Positions 1 through 9,044 of a stretch of DNA of 64,000 nt are shown here, one piece after another; the stretch's first letter is position 1, and each line of letters opens with the position of its first letter. Source of the stretch: Kamptonema formosum PCC 10802 (GTDB lineage: Bacteria > Cyanobacteriota > Cyanobacteriia > Cyanobacteriales > Oscillatoriaceae); contig NZ_KB235948.1 in NCBI RefSeq assembly GCF_000332335.1, positions 4,944,709-5,008,708 of the forward strand. Reading direction: 5' to 3'. Under the pieces are notes generated by a model. The model was not told the origin of the DNA. It saw only the letters and a list, made by a program, of their open reading frames with translations, and searched no databases. The translations under genes were made by a program, and so were the position numbers.

Positions 1-100
1 CCTTCCCCGCGTGCGGGGAGGGGGAGCAAGATTTGGTTCGCTGTTCCTTATAGCAAGTAACTCGTAGCGTTCCCTCGCGCGGGAACGCACCCTACCCCTA

Positions 101-167
101 TAGTCCAGAAACCCGGTTTCTTAAAGAAACCGGGTTTCTCAGTACCTCACTAATATGAGAAAAGCTA
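101..167. mobile_element. Miniature element, family A (short copy)
   Basis: The core is the palindrome GAAACCCGGTTTCT with a spacer and its complement, followed by CAGTACCTCACTAATATGAGA. It ends in GCTA and has TA on both sides (99-100 and 168-169). The 3' half matches the longer copies near 55.1 and 56.2 kb. The left arm is shortened. It encodes no protein, so it would need a transposase in trans. The family assignment comes from the terminal bases and TA flanks. Confidence 0.6.
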
Positions 168-170
168 TAC

Positions 171-366
171 ATAAGGATTGCCGGCGCATGCATAAGGATT
201 GCCGGTGCATGCATGAGGATTGCCGGCGCATGCATGAGGATTGCCGGTGCATGCATGAGGATTGCCGGCGCATGCATGAGGATTGCCGGTGCATGCATGA
301 GGATTGCCGGTGCTTGCATGAGGATTGCCGGTGCATGCATGAGGATTGCCGGCGGAATGCCGGTGC
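171..366. repeat. 21-bp tandem array, 9 copies
   Basis: The unit contains GGATTGCCGG and GCATGCAT, and GGATTGCCGG recurs at 175, 196, 217 and onward to 343 with an exact 21-bp period. Alternate units differ at one base (CGGC versus CGGT). Because 21 is divisible by 3, reading frames stay open on both strands, so an apparent heptapeptide-repeat protein here is probably an artefact. The array lies exactly between two oppositely oriented family A elements. Confidence 0.9.
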
Positions 367-368
367 TA

Positions 369-455
369 TAGCAGTTCTCAGTGAGGTACTGAGAAACCCG
401 GTTTCTTTAAGAAACCGGGTTTCTAGACCCTAGTTCATCCAACTTATAACCTCTA
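369..455. mobile_element. Miniature element, family A (inverted copy)
   Basis: This is the reverse-complement orientation of the copy at the other side of the 21-bp array. It begins TAGCAGTTCTCAGTGAGG, carries the GAAACCCGGTTTCT palindrome, and ends near ACCTCTA. TA flanks both sides (367-368 and 456-457). The reverse complement of its right arm resembles the left arm of the copy at 56.1 kb. Confidence 0.65.
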
Positions 456-640
456 TAAAGTATTTTGCCGGCCCTCTCACATGCCGGCGCTTAATGTATA
501 ATTAATATAGGAAATTGCGGCACTCAATTTTGTGGCTTTTGGTGCCGGTTACGAACCGCGCTAACCCACCCTAAAGATAGATAGATAGAGGCTGTGCGTA
601 AGTCCAATAGAGCCAAGCAAAAAGTTACATCCCTACTGGA

Positions 641-1576
641 ATGACAAGATTCGTCCATGACCAATTTGCCAAGCAATATCTGAAAGAGCTACTAAGTCCT
701 ATGGGGCAAGTAGAAACCAGCCGGGATATGGCGGGATAAGTCCGGCAAATCGACGTGTGGTTTGCCCCCACATCCCGGCAGGCAGGCGTTGCAGAAACCC
801 TGGGATTGCTGGGAAAAATTGCGGCCAAACCGGCAGTGTTTGAGCCTTTCCGCAATGCCGTTGCGCCGGCGCATATTTGCAGCTGCATCAGCAAGCTGTT
901 CCAGTTTCATGCGGAATTAGAGCGCAACCGGGAGAGTGGCCTAATTGACGAGGCTGACTTACCGCAACTGTGGGTCCTGTCTCCTACCGTTTCTGCCTCA
1001 ATCTTAGAAGACTGTGGCGCTAGACAGTATCCAGATACGTGGGTGAGAAGGGTTTATTTTATGGCCCCCATTTTAAAAACAGCAATTGTCGCCATTCACC
1101 AACTGCCGCGCACCCCAGAAACCCTGTGGCTGAGGGTTTTAGGGAAGGGAAACGTGCAAAAACAGGCTATTGCCGAGCTGAAAGCCCTCCCACAGGATAG
1201 CCCATTCCGGTTTAATGCGCTAGAATTGCTATATAACCTGCGAACAATTTTAGAAGTCCGTCAAGACTTAGATCAAGAAGACCGGGAGTTAATTATGGAA
1301 CTGTCACCTCTCTATTTGCAAAGGCTGGAAGATGCCACGCAAGCCGGTGTCCAGCAGGGAATCCAGCAGGGCGTCCAGCAAGGAATCCAGCAGGGCGTCC
1401 AGCAAGGTCAGCGCCTGATGGTTGAGAGCATGCTTCAGGTTAAGTTTGGGGTTATCGATGAGGAACTGTCCCAAATTATTGAGCCTTTGATACAGCTTGA
1501 ACCTCTGGAGCGCACCCAACTCATCATGCTGCTCAACCGGGAAGAACTCCTAGCTCGGTTCCGCCGGCAAAACTAA
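641..1576 (+). pseudogene. Rpn-family recombination-promoting nuclease/transposase-like protein, interrupted by an in-frame TAA
   Basis: The frame starts MTRFVHDQFAKQYLKELLSP, the typical beginning of cyanobacterial Rpn/DUF4351-type proteins (PD-(D/E)XK nuclease fold). It runs in one frame to a stop at 1576 except for a TAA at 737-739 (codon 33). The stop lies just before VRQIDVWFAP, where relatives usually carry a Glu (GAA), so a single G-to-T change explains it. The remainder is about 270 residues and contains a run of alternating VQQG and IQQG tetrapeptides near residues 232-250, a common low-complexity linker in this family. Translation could restart at GTG 755, but that product would lack the N-terminal strand of the fold. 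It stands alone among repeats. The family call rests on sequence recall. Confidence 0.7.
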
Positions 1577-1853
1577 CAACATGCACAGTTTGTAGAGGGG
1601 CAAAATGAATTCTGCCGTGCCAGCCGGTGGGGCTAAAGCCCAACTACAAACTTCCAATCGCCGGGATATCCCGCAATAAGCGATTTCATCCTCGCCGGCA
1701 TATCTTGGCAATCAGTAACCCGCGCAGGCGGGTTTTGTCTGTGTAGCCGCGATTTCCAATCGCCGGGATGTCCGGCAACAAGCGATTGACAATCACCGGC
1801 ATGTCTTTGCAAGAGTAGGGCAATTTTACCTCACTCAGTTTGCATCTTTTATA

Positions 1854-1900
1854 GGAGGCGGAGCCTCCTGTGGGGCGTTCCCAGGCTCCGCCTGGGAACG
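1854..1900. repeat. Double-hairpin dispersed element, copy 1
   Basis: Two adjacent inverted repeats: GGAGGCGGAGCCTCC, then CGTTCCCAGG with its complement. The same pair occurs at 45008-45053 and, less complete, at 56313-56350. No run of T follows, so it is not a simple terminator. Confidence 0.75.
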
Positions 1901-2221
1901 CGGTGTCAACTTCACTAGCCGGTGCAGCCCCTGAGATTAACCCCTACTTCGCACTCCCCCTCCCCGTGCGCGGGGAGCGGGTGGGGTGTCGGGTTCGCAA
2001 AGATGTCCCCCCCCTAAATCCCCTTCCAAACCCGAAGTTCAGCGTGACGCGAAGCGCCTCCCTGGCAAATCTAAAAAAACTGTAAAAACCTTGTGCCGGC
2101 GCAAGAGCTGTGCTTAAATAGAAAAAAACTGATAAAACAATGTTAGAGTTTAGGACTTAGGGGTCAGGGGCCAGGTCTTAGGTTGGCGGTCGCACTCCAA
2201 CCCATCCCCCATCGCCGGTTC

Positions 2222-2258
2222 CCAATCCAAAATCCAAAATCTAAAATCCAAAATCCAA
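2222..2258. repeat. Heptanucleotide repeat (AAAATCC) abutting a start codon
   Basis: Five or so units of CCAAAAT/CTAAAAT run up to the base before the ATG at 2259. The tract fills the position where a ribosome-binding site is expected. A similar tract lies at 45058-45091. Confidence 0.85.
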
Positions 2259-5200
2259 ATGCTCGCTATTCCTGGCTACGAGACTCTCGCCCAAATCTAT
2301 GAAAGTGTCAACTCCCTCGTCTATCGAGCTATCCGCTTGGACGACAGTCTCCCCGTCATCCTGAAAATTCTCAAAGAAGACTATCCCACGCCGGCTGAAC
2401 TCACCCGATATAAGCTAGAATATGAAATAACCCGGCGGCTGAATATATCTGGGGCTGTCCGAGCCTACGGCTTGGTCAAGCACGAAAACAATCTAGTCAT
2501 GGTGCTGGAGGATTTTGGCGGCGAATCCCTAAGAAAATGGAGGGAACATGCAAGGTTTGAACTGCCAGAGTTCCTGGCGGTTGCCATCAAGACCGCCGAT
2601 AATTTGGGCCAAATTCACGCCGCCAATATCGCCCATAAGGACATCAACCCGTCCAATATTGTGCTCAACCGAGACATCGGCGAGGTCAAAATCATCGATT
2701 TTGGCATTTCCACCGACCTGAGCACAGAAAATCCGGCCTTTCGCAATCCCAATGTGCTGGAAGGCACCCTCGCCTATATCTCGCCGGAACAGACCGGCAG
2801 GATGAACCGCAGTCTGGATTACCGCACGGATTTTTACTCCCTCGGCGCAACTTTTTACGAGCTGCTCACCGGCACCCTGCCCTTTACCGCCACCGACGCA
2901 ATGGAGCTGGTGCACTGCCACATTGCCAAGATGCCGGTGCCGCCCCATGCTGTTGGGATTCCCAAAGCCGTCTCAGACATTATAATGAAATTGCTCGCCA
3001 AAACGGCAGAGGAGCGATACCAGAGCGCTTGGGGGATTAAAGCTGATTTAGAAGAGTGCCAATCACAGCTGCAGGAAACCGGCAGCATTTCAGAGTTCCC
3101 ACTAGGCCGGCACGACAGTTCAGACAGACTGCAAATCCCGCAAAAACTGTACGGCAGAGAGCGCGAAATAGAAATCTTGCTGGAGGCGTTTGCCCGGGTG
3201 AGCTTGGGGACCTCGGAGATGATGCTGGTTGCCGGCTATTCCGGCATCGGCAAATCAGCCCTCGTCCAGGAAATCTACAAACCGATTACCCGACAGCGCG
3301 GCTATTTTATTTCCGGCAAATTTGACCAGTACCAGCGGAATATCCCCTACTCCGCAGTCGTCAGCGCCTTTTCTGCCCTGATCCGGCAACTGCTCACGGA
3401 GAGCGAAGCCCAATTGAGCCGGTGGAAAGACAAACTCCTCGCTGCCTTTGGCCCAAACGGGCACATTATGATTGACGTGATTCCAGAAGTGGAGCTGATA
3501 GTCGGGAGACAGCCGGCTGTCGCAGAATTAGCCGCAGCGGAATCGCAAAACCGCTTCAACCTCGTCTTTCAAAACTTCATCCGCGTCTTCTGCCAAAAAG
3601 AGCACCCCTTAGCCATCTTCCTCGACGATTTGCAGTGGGCGGATTCCGCCACCCTGAAACTGATTGAACTGATGATGCGGGATGAAGAACTCGGCTATCT
3701 GTTGCTGATAGGAGCCTATCGCGACAACGAAGTCAGCCCGACACACCCCACCGCCACCACCATCGAGAAATTGCGGGAGGGAGGAGTGCCGGTGAGCGAG
3801 ATTTCCCTAGCGCCCCTGAGCGCCAAACAGATATCGCAACTGATTGCCGAAAGTTTGCGCAGCGACGCGGAAACAGTCAAACCCCTGGCTAAACTGGTGC
3901 GGGGCAAAACCCAAGGCAACCCCTTCTTTGTCAGCCAGTTCCTCAAGACGCTAGCTCAGGAAAAACTGCTCGTGCGGGATGCCGGTGCGAGACAGTGGCG
4001 GTGGGATGTCGCTCAAATCAAAGCCACCGGCATCACCGACAATGTGGTCGAGCTGATGGTAGGCAAATTGAAAAAACTGCCAGAAGCCACCCAGCAAGTT
4101 TTGCGCTTAGCCGCGTGCGCCGGCAACCATTTTGATTTGCGCACCCTTTCTATTATACACGAAAAAACGCCAGCCGACACCTTTCAAGACATCGCGCCGG
4201 CCATTCAAGAAGGGCCGGTTGTCCCGCTTTCCGAACTCTCACTCACCGAAAGCGCGGACCCAATTAACTCCCCCCTGACTGTACTCGATTATAAATTCCT
4301 GCACGACCGCGTGCAGCAAGCCGCCTACGCCCTGATTGACGAGAACGCCAAACGGGCAGTCCACCTGAAAATTGGGCGGCTGCTGCTGCAGAACATCCCC
4401 AGAAGTGAGCTGGGGGCGAGAATCTTTGAAGTCGCCGACCACCTGAATTTGGGCCAGGAATTGATAGAAGAGCGCGGCGAAAGAGTGGAATTAGCCCGCT
4501 TGAATTTAGAAGCAGGTAAAAAAGCCAAAGACGCCACCGCTTACGCCGCCTCCCTGGAATATTTAAAAGCCGGCATCGCTTGCGTGCGCGGGGATTTTTG
4601 GGCCGAGGATTACTCGCTGGCTTTGGCCTCCTACAGGGAGCTGGCCGAGGTAGAATATTTAAACGGGAATTTCCAGGAGTCCGAAACCTTAATCGAGCTG
4701 ATTTTGCAAAACCTCAAGTCGGATCTGGAGAGAGCGGAGATTTACAACCTGCTGCTCATGCAGTACACCCTGAGCGCCCGATACGAAGAGGCGATAGAAA
4801 CCGGGCGAAAGGCGCTGGCGCTGTTAGGCGTTGACTTGCCAGAAAGCAATTTGCAGGAGGCGCTCGCCGCCGAAATCGCCCTAGGCAAAGAAAACTTAGG
4901 CGGGAGAGAAATTGCTTCCCTCATCGACTCGCCAGAAATCGCCAGTCCAGAAATGAAGCTGGCTGTACAATTATTAACAAATATAGACCCACCAGCCTTT
5001 TTTGGCAAACCAGAGCTGTACCCGATTATCGTCGCCAAAGGAACCAATATTTCTCTGAGATACGGCAATATTGCCGAGTCGGCAAAGGCGTTTGTCACTT
5101 ACGGGATTGTCCTGGGTTCTATTTTGGGGTATTATCAAGAGGGGTATGAATTTGGCGTGCTGGCGGTGAAGGTGAGTGAAAAATTCCGCCACTTGGGCCA

Positions 5201-7547
5201 GAAGTGCAGCGCTTATTTGGTTTTGGGAGCCTACTTGAATCAGTGGGTCAAGCATATCAAATACGCCGAGGCGATTTTAAATGACTCCTATCATGCCGGT
5301 TTAGAAGTTGGAGAGTATCGCCACTCAGGATACGCCCTGGAATACCAGTTGCGCTACCTCTTCTATCAGGGGAAAAATCTGGAGGATATTGCGGCTAATG
5401 TTCCCAAGTTCTTGCATTTCAACCAAAAGATCAAAAATCAGTGGGCTATTGATGGCCTGCTGGGCTTGAAATTTCCCCTGTGGAATTTAACCGGCAGGAC
5501 TGAGGGAAAATTTGTCTTCAAGACAGAGGAACTGAGCGAGACAGGCTTTTTGCAAAACTGTTTGGCGAAGAAAAGTTTTGCTTGGCTTTGCACCTACAAT
5601 ATTTTCAAATCCCAGATTCTATACCTGTACGGCCAGCTAGAGGATGCCCTAAACTGTTCCTTAGAAGCAGAAAAATACCTAGATTGGATTTTAGGTATTT
5701 TCCAGACCTCGGAATATATTTTTCACTCCGCTATCATCCTGGCCGGCCTCTATCCACAAGCCCCCGCAGAGCGGAGACAGGAATACTGGGAGAAATTAGA
5801 ATCGCATCAAAAGCAGATGAAGATTTGGGCGGAGAATTGCCCCGATAATTTCGCGCACAAATATCTGCTGGTGGCAGCAGAAATGGCCCGCATTTCTGGG
5901 AGAGGGGAAGAGGCGATGGACTTGTACGATCGCGCCATTCTCTCGGCTCGCGAAAATGAATTTATCCAGAATGAAGCCTTAGGCAATGAACTGGCGGCGA
6001 AGTTCTGGCTGGCGAAAGACAAACCGGAGTTTGCCCAAATTTACCTGAGAAAGGCGCACTACGGCTACCAGCTGTGGGGTGCCAAACGCAAAGTTGAGGA
6101 TTTGGAAGAACTTTACCCCAACTTGCTCGGCAAAAAGCCGGCGGGTGGCGTGCGAGACGCCGCCATCCCGACGACGATTACCTCCACGGGGCGCAGTGGC
6201 AGGGCGCTGGATTTCTCCACCGTCATGAAAGCGGCGCAAGCTATTTCTGGGGAGATCGTGCTGGAGAAGCTGCTGGCGAAATTGCTGGATCTCGCCATCG
6301 AGAATGCCGGCGCTCAAAAAGGTTTCCTTATTTTATCACAAAACGGGCAGCTTGTGATAGAAGCGGAAGGGGAAGTGGATGGGGAAGTGCGCGTGTTGCA
6401 ATCCGTGCCGGTGGGCAGCTGTGCGAATCTGCCAGAAGCGATCGTCAATTATGTCGCCCGCACTCAGGAAAATCTGGTCTTAAATGACGCGGCACGCGAG
6501 GGAATTTTCACCACAGACTCTTATATTATCGCAAATCAGCCCAAATCCGTTTTGTGCGCCCCCATCCTCGACCGGGGGCAACTCACCGGCATCTTTTACT
6601 TGGAAAATAACCTGACTGCCGGTGCCTTCACCCCCGCCCGGCTGGAAGTGGTGAGAATTCTGTCTTCCCAAGCGGCGATTTCCATTGAAAACGCCCTCCT
6701 CTACCGCACTCTGGAGCAAAAAGTAGAGGAGCGCACCGCCCAACTCGCCGACGCCTACCAAGAAATTACGCTGCTCAACGAGCGGCTGAAAGCCGAGAAC
6801 ATGCGGATGGCGGCGGAGCTGGACATCACGCGCCGGTTGCAGCAGATGATTTTGCCGAAAGCCGAAGAACTCCGCGAAATTGCGGATCTGGACATTGCCG
6901 GCTTTATGGAGCCTGCTGACGAAGTGGGCGGCGACTACTACGACGTGCTGCAGCGCGACGGGCGGGTTAAAATTGGTATCGGGGACGTTACGGGGCACGG
7001 CTTAGAAAGTGGGGTGCTGATGATCATGGTGCAAACCGCAGTGCGCACCCTGCTGGAGGCGAACGAAACCGACCCCAGAAAATTATTGGACGCCGTTAAC
7101 CGGACAATTTATAATAATGTACAGCGGATGAATTCCGACAAAAACCTCACCCTCACCTTGCTGGACTGCAGTCAGGGAACCCTGCGGTTGAGCGGACAGC
7201 ACGAAGAGATGATTGTCGTGCGCTCTGGCGGGAAGGTAGAGCGAATTGATACAGTGGATTTAGGGTTCCCCATTGGACTGGAAGCGGATATTGGCGATTT
7301 CGTCGCCGGCACAGAGGTGCGGCTAAACCCGGGGGACGTGGCGGTACTCTACACCGATGGGATTACCGAAGCGGAAAATCCCGACGGGGTGCTTTACGGG
7401 CTAGACCGGCTCATTGAGGCGGTCAGCCGCAACTGGCAAAAGCCGGCGGAGGAAATTAAGCAGGCGGTTATTGAAGACCTGCGCCGGCACATCGGGGAAC
7501 AAAAAGTTTTCGACGACATCACTCTGGTGGTGTTAAAACAGAAGTAA
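2259..7547 (+). CDS. Ser/Thr kinase - AAA NTPase - TPR-like - GAF - PP2C (SpoIIE/RsbU-type) signalling protein
   Basis: This 1762-residue multidomain sensor starts with a Hanks-type kinase (about 10-270): HKDINPSN puts the catalytic Asp near residue 128, and DFGIS follows near 147. It lacks an obvious glycine-rich loop. A second module is an AAA_16-type NTPase with Walker A GYSGIGKS (about 326-333) and Walker B IFLDDLQWAD (about 453-462). A long helical, TPR-like region follows, then a GAF domain (about 1330-1490), a short coiled coil and a PP2C phosphatase domain with EVGGDYYDV near 1554 and GDVTGHG. The usual cyanobacterial relatives end in a histidine kinase; here the output is a phosphatase. 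The N-terminus PGYETLAQIYESVNSLVYRA matches the family start, although a heptamer tract replaces the ribosome-binding site. It heads an operon-like run with the next two genes, which encode the expected partner-switching proteins. Confidence 0.93.
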   Translation: MLAIPGYETLAQIYESVNSLVYRAIRLDDSLPVILKILKEDYPTPAELTRYKLEYEITRRLNISGAVRAYGLVKHENNLVMVLEDFGGESLRKWREHARFELPEFLAVAIKTADNLGQIHAANIAHKDINPSNIVLNRDIGEVKIIDFGISTDLSTENPAFRNPNVLEGTLAYISPEQTGRMNRSLDYRTDFYSLGATFYELLTGTLPFTATDAMELVHCHIAKMPVPPHAVGIPKAVSDIIMKLLAKTAEERYQSAWGIKADLEECQSQLQETGSISEFPLGRHDSSDRLQIPQKLYGREREIEILLEAFARVSLGTSEMMLVAGYSGIGKSALVQEIYKPITRQRGYFISGKFDQYQRNIPYSAVVSAFSALIRQLLTESEAQLSRWKDKLLAAFGPNGHIMIDVIPEVELIVGRQPAVAELAAAESQNRFNLVFQNFIRVFCQKEHPLAIFLDDLQWADSATLKLIELMMRDEELGYLLLIGAYRDNEVSPTHPTATTIEKLREGGVPVSEISLAPLSAKQISQLIAESLRSDAETVKPLAKLVRGKTQGNPFFVSQFLKTLAQEKLLVRDAGARQWRWDVAQIKATGITDNVVELMVGKLKKLPEATQQVLRLAACAGNHFDLRTLSIIHEKTPADTFQDIAPAIQEGPVVPLSELSLTESADPINSPLTVLDYKFLHDRVQQAAYALIDENAKRAVHLKIGRLLLQNIPRSELGARIFEVADHLNLGQELIEERGERVELARLNLEAGKKAKDATAYAASLEYLKAGIACVRGDFWAEDYSLALASYRELAEVEYLNGNFQESETLIELILQNLKSDLERAEIYNLLLMQYTLSARYEEAIETGRKALALLGVDLPESNLQEALAAEIALGKENLGGREIASLIDSPEIASPEMKLAVQLLTNIDPPAFFGKPELYPIIVAKGTNISLRYGNIAESAKAFVTYGIVLGSILGYYQEGYEFGVLAVKVSEKFRHLGQKCSAYLVLGAYLNQWVKHIKYAEAILNDSYHAGLEVGEYRHSGYALEYQLRYLFYQGKNLEDIAANVPKFLHFNQKIKNQWAIDGLLGLKFPLWNLTGRTEGKFVFKTEELSETGFLQNCLAKKSFAWLCTYNIFKSQILYLYGQLEDALNCSLEAEKYLDWILGIFQTSEYIFHSAIILAGLYPQAPAERRQEYWEKLESHQKQMKIWAENCPDNFAHKYLLVAAEMARISGRGEEAMDLYDRAILSARENEFIQNEALGNELAAKFWLAKDKPEFAQIYLRKAHYGYQLWGAKRKVEDLEELYPNLLGKKPAGGVRDAAIPTTITSTGRSGRALDFSTVMKAAQAISGEIVLEKLLAKLLDLAIENAGAQKGFLILSQNGQLVIEAEGEVDGEVRVLQSVPVGSCANLPEAIVNYVARTQENLVLNDAAREGIFTTDSYIIANQPKSVLCAPILDRGQLTGIFYLENNLTAGAFTPARLEVVRILSSQAAISIENALLYRTLEQKVEERTAQLADAYQEITLLNERLKAENMRMAAELDITRRLQQMILPKAEELREIADLDIAGFMEPADEVGGDYYDVLQRDGRVKIGIGDVTGHGLESGVLMIMVQTAVRTLLEANETDPRKLLDAVNRTIYNNVQRMNSDKNLTLTLLDCSQGTLRLSGQHEEMIVVRSGGKVERIDTVDLGFPIGLEADIGDFVAGTEVRLNPGDVAVLYTDGITEAENPDGVLYGLDRLIEAVSRNWQKPAEEIKQAVIEDLRRHIGEQKVFDDITLVVLKQK

Positions 7548-7562
7548 CGAGGGAGAGCGGCA

Positions 7563-8234
7563 ATGGGTAAATTTCCTGCAGGTCAATTTATCCTTAAATT
7601 TTTTTTAAATTTTCTTACCAACCCTTTAGAATTTTGGCACATGGGGAGCGATATGGCCCAGATATTCGGAGAGTTTGATAGCGACCTTCCTGCCACCCAG
7701 GAATACCTGATTATTGGATTTTCGCCCAGTTCCATCCCGCTGAAGCAGCGCTGGCGCAACAATGGGCTGTCGGCAGATTTTTTGGCCGACTACTTGACAA
7801 CCTTCTTTCCGGGGGGTTCAGACAACTCCCCCTCAACCGAAAAGCAAGCGGAAGTCAAGTGTGCTGTCAGCTACATCGCCAACGAGCTGCTGGAGAACGC
7901 GATGAAATTTAGCGACGAAACATCGCAGCGCCCGATCAGCATTCAACTGCACTTGAGTCCGGAGAGGATTGTGTTTGTCACCACCAACACCGTCTCCCCG
8001 CAAGCCGTCGATAAGTTTCAGGGATATATCCGGGAGCTGACGGCTTCCGACCCGGCGGACCTGTATATCGGCCAGCTGGAAAAAAATGCTGAAGACGACA
8101 CCAGCTACGCTTCTATGTTAGGCTATTTAACGATGATCAATGATTATCAGGCTAAAATCGGGTGGAAGTTCGAGACAGTCGAAACAGATCCAGAAGTCAT
8201 CACTGTTACCACAATGGTGCAGCTGAGCGCCTAA
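7563..8234 (+). CDS. GHKL-type ATPase, slr1861-like (anti-sigma/partner-switching kinase candidate)
   Basis: It begins 15 bases after the PP2C gene and encodes 223 residues. The motif NELLENAMKFSDE is an N-box of the GHKL (HATPase) fold. The conserved block starting MAQIFGEFDSDLPATQEYL resembles cyanobacterial slr1861-type proteins, which sit beside a PP2C phosphatase and a STAS protein. The first 30 residues before that block are hydrophobic and look non-conserved. Translation may therefore start at 7641 or 7653, but only the upstream ATG has a good ribosome-binding site (GAGGGAGAG). The likely role is phosphorylating or sequestering the STAS partner encoded next. The target is unknown. Confidence 0.75.
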   Translation: MGKFPAGQFILKFFLNFLTNPLEFWHMGSDMAQIFGEFDSDLPATQEYLIIGFSPSSIPLKQRWRNNGLSADFLADYLTTFFPGGSDNSPSTEKQAEVKCAVSYIANELLENAMKFSDETSQRPISIQLHLSPERIVFVTTNTVSPQAVDKFQGYIRELTASDPADLYIGQLEKNAEDDTSYASMLGYLTMINDYQAKIGWKFETVETDPEVITVTTMVQLSA

Positions 8235-8274
8235 ACTGCGAGGAACAGCCCAACATCAGGAGCTAATAAAAACG

Positions 8275-8619
8275 ATGGAGATCAAGAGCGAAGATTACAG
8301 CATCTGGTACGAGCCGGACAAGGCCACCGTCACCTGCCAGGGGGCACTCCGGCTGAGCGGAATGGACGAGTATGCGCCCATCGTGCAGTTGCTCAATGAT
8401 GCGATCGACAAACACCCCCCCCAGCTAGTGCTGAACCTACAGGAGCTAGATTTTCTTAACAGTTCCGGCATAAACGTCCTGTCGAAGTTTGTGATCAAGG
8501 TGCGCCAGAACGGGAACGTTAATCTGGTGGTGCGGGGGTCTAAGAATATCCCCTGGCAGGGGAAATCCCTGAAAAACTTGCAGCGCCTCCTGCCTGCTTT
8601 GCAGCTGGAATTAGAATAG
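8275..8619 (+). CDS. STAS-domain anti-sigma factor antagonist-like protein
   Basis: The 114-residue product is a single STAS domain. The segment LDFLNSSGINVLSKFV holds the conserved Ser at the position that is phosphorylated in SpoIIAA/RsbV-type antagonists. AGGAG lies about 12 bases upstream of the ATG. As third gene after a PP2C-containing protein and a GHKL ATPase, it is the natural substrate of both: the kinase would phosphorylate it and the phosphatase would reset it. Synechocystis has a comparable slr1859-slr1860-slr1861 set. What the free STAS protein binds here cannot be read from the sequence. Confidence 0.85.
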   Translation: MEIKSEDYSIWYEPDKATVTCQGALRLSGMDEYAPIVQLLNDAIDKHPPQLVLNLQELDFLNSSGINVLSKFVIKVRQNGNVNLVVRGSKNIPWQGKSLKNLQRLLPALQLELE

Positions 8620-9044
8620 AACTCAGAGCGGTGTGTGGCCCGCACCGGCAGGGCTCTCGTGCGGGAGTGGGGCAAGTAAATATCCTCTGCCGCTCAGAGA
8701 GATTCTTTGCGAGCCCGCCCTCGCGAGCGGGAGAGCAAAGACTTTTGCCCTTTGAATCGCCTCGCTCCCCAGGGGCGCAGCCCGCCAGCGCCCCTACCGC
8801 CAGGAAATGCGCCACCAACTGCGGCCCGCCAAAGCGGCCCCGCGCTTCTGGCCTTTTGCTTGCCACCGCCAGCGGATGAAAAGCCCAATCGCTGAACACT
8901 AAGTAAATTTACCGAAATGCCGAGCTCGTCCGCGTCGCGCTTCCTGGACTTTTGCCGGCGATCTCGGTATATTTACAGAATCGGGACGCACGGCACCGGC
9001 CAAACACGCAAATGGGGTTTTCCAAGGGGCAATTGAGAAACAGT
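8620..9044. other. Intergenic, GC-rich, with hairpins
   Basis: No gene is supported. A hairpin with stem GGGGCGC/GCGCCCC lies at about 8771-8793 and a shorter GC-rich one near 8706. Frames open on both strands here are proline/arginine-rich products of GC bias. The diguanylate cyclase gene may have its own promoter in this gap. Confidence 0.5.

Larger units (their letters stand above)
1577..2258. other. Intergenic region rich in dispersed repeats
   Basis: No credible gene is seen. The stretch holds two copies of a phrase around AATCGCCGGGATATCC, a phrase ACCCGCGCAGGCGGGTTTTG that recurs inside the element at 29.2 kb, a double-hairpin element and a heptamer tract. An open frame of 71 codons near 1870 runs through the hairpins and is not convincing. 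Confidence 0.6.

Noticed and set aside
171-366. Possible CRISPR array
   Set aside because: Units are contiguous with no unique spacers.
98-433. Open frames on both strands coding heptapeptide repeats (MHEDCRC / APAILMH)
   Set aside because: The 21-base period keeps every frame open; no ribosome-binding site and the ends lie in mobile elements.
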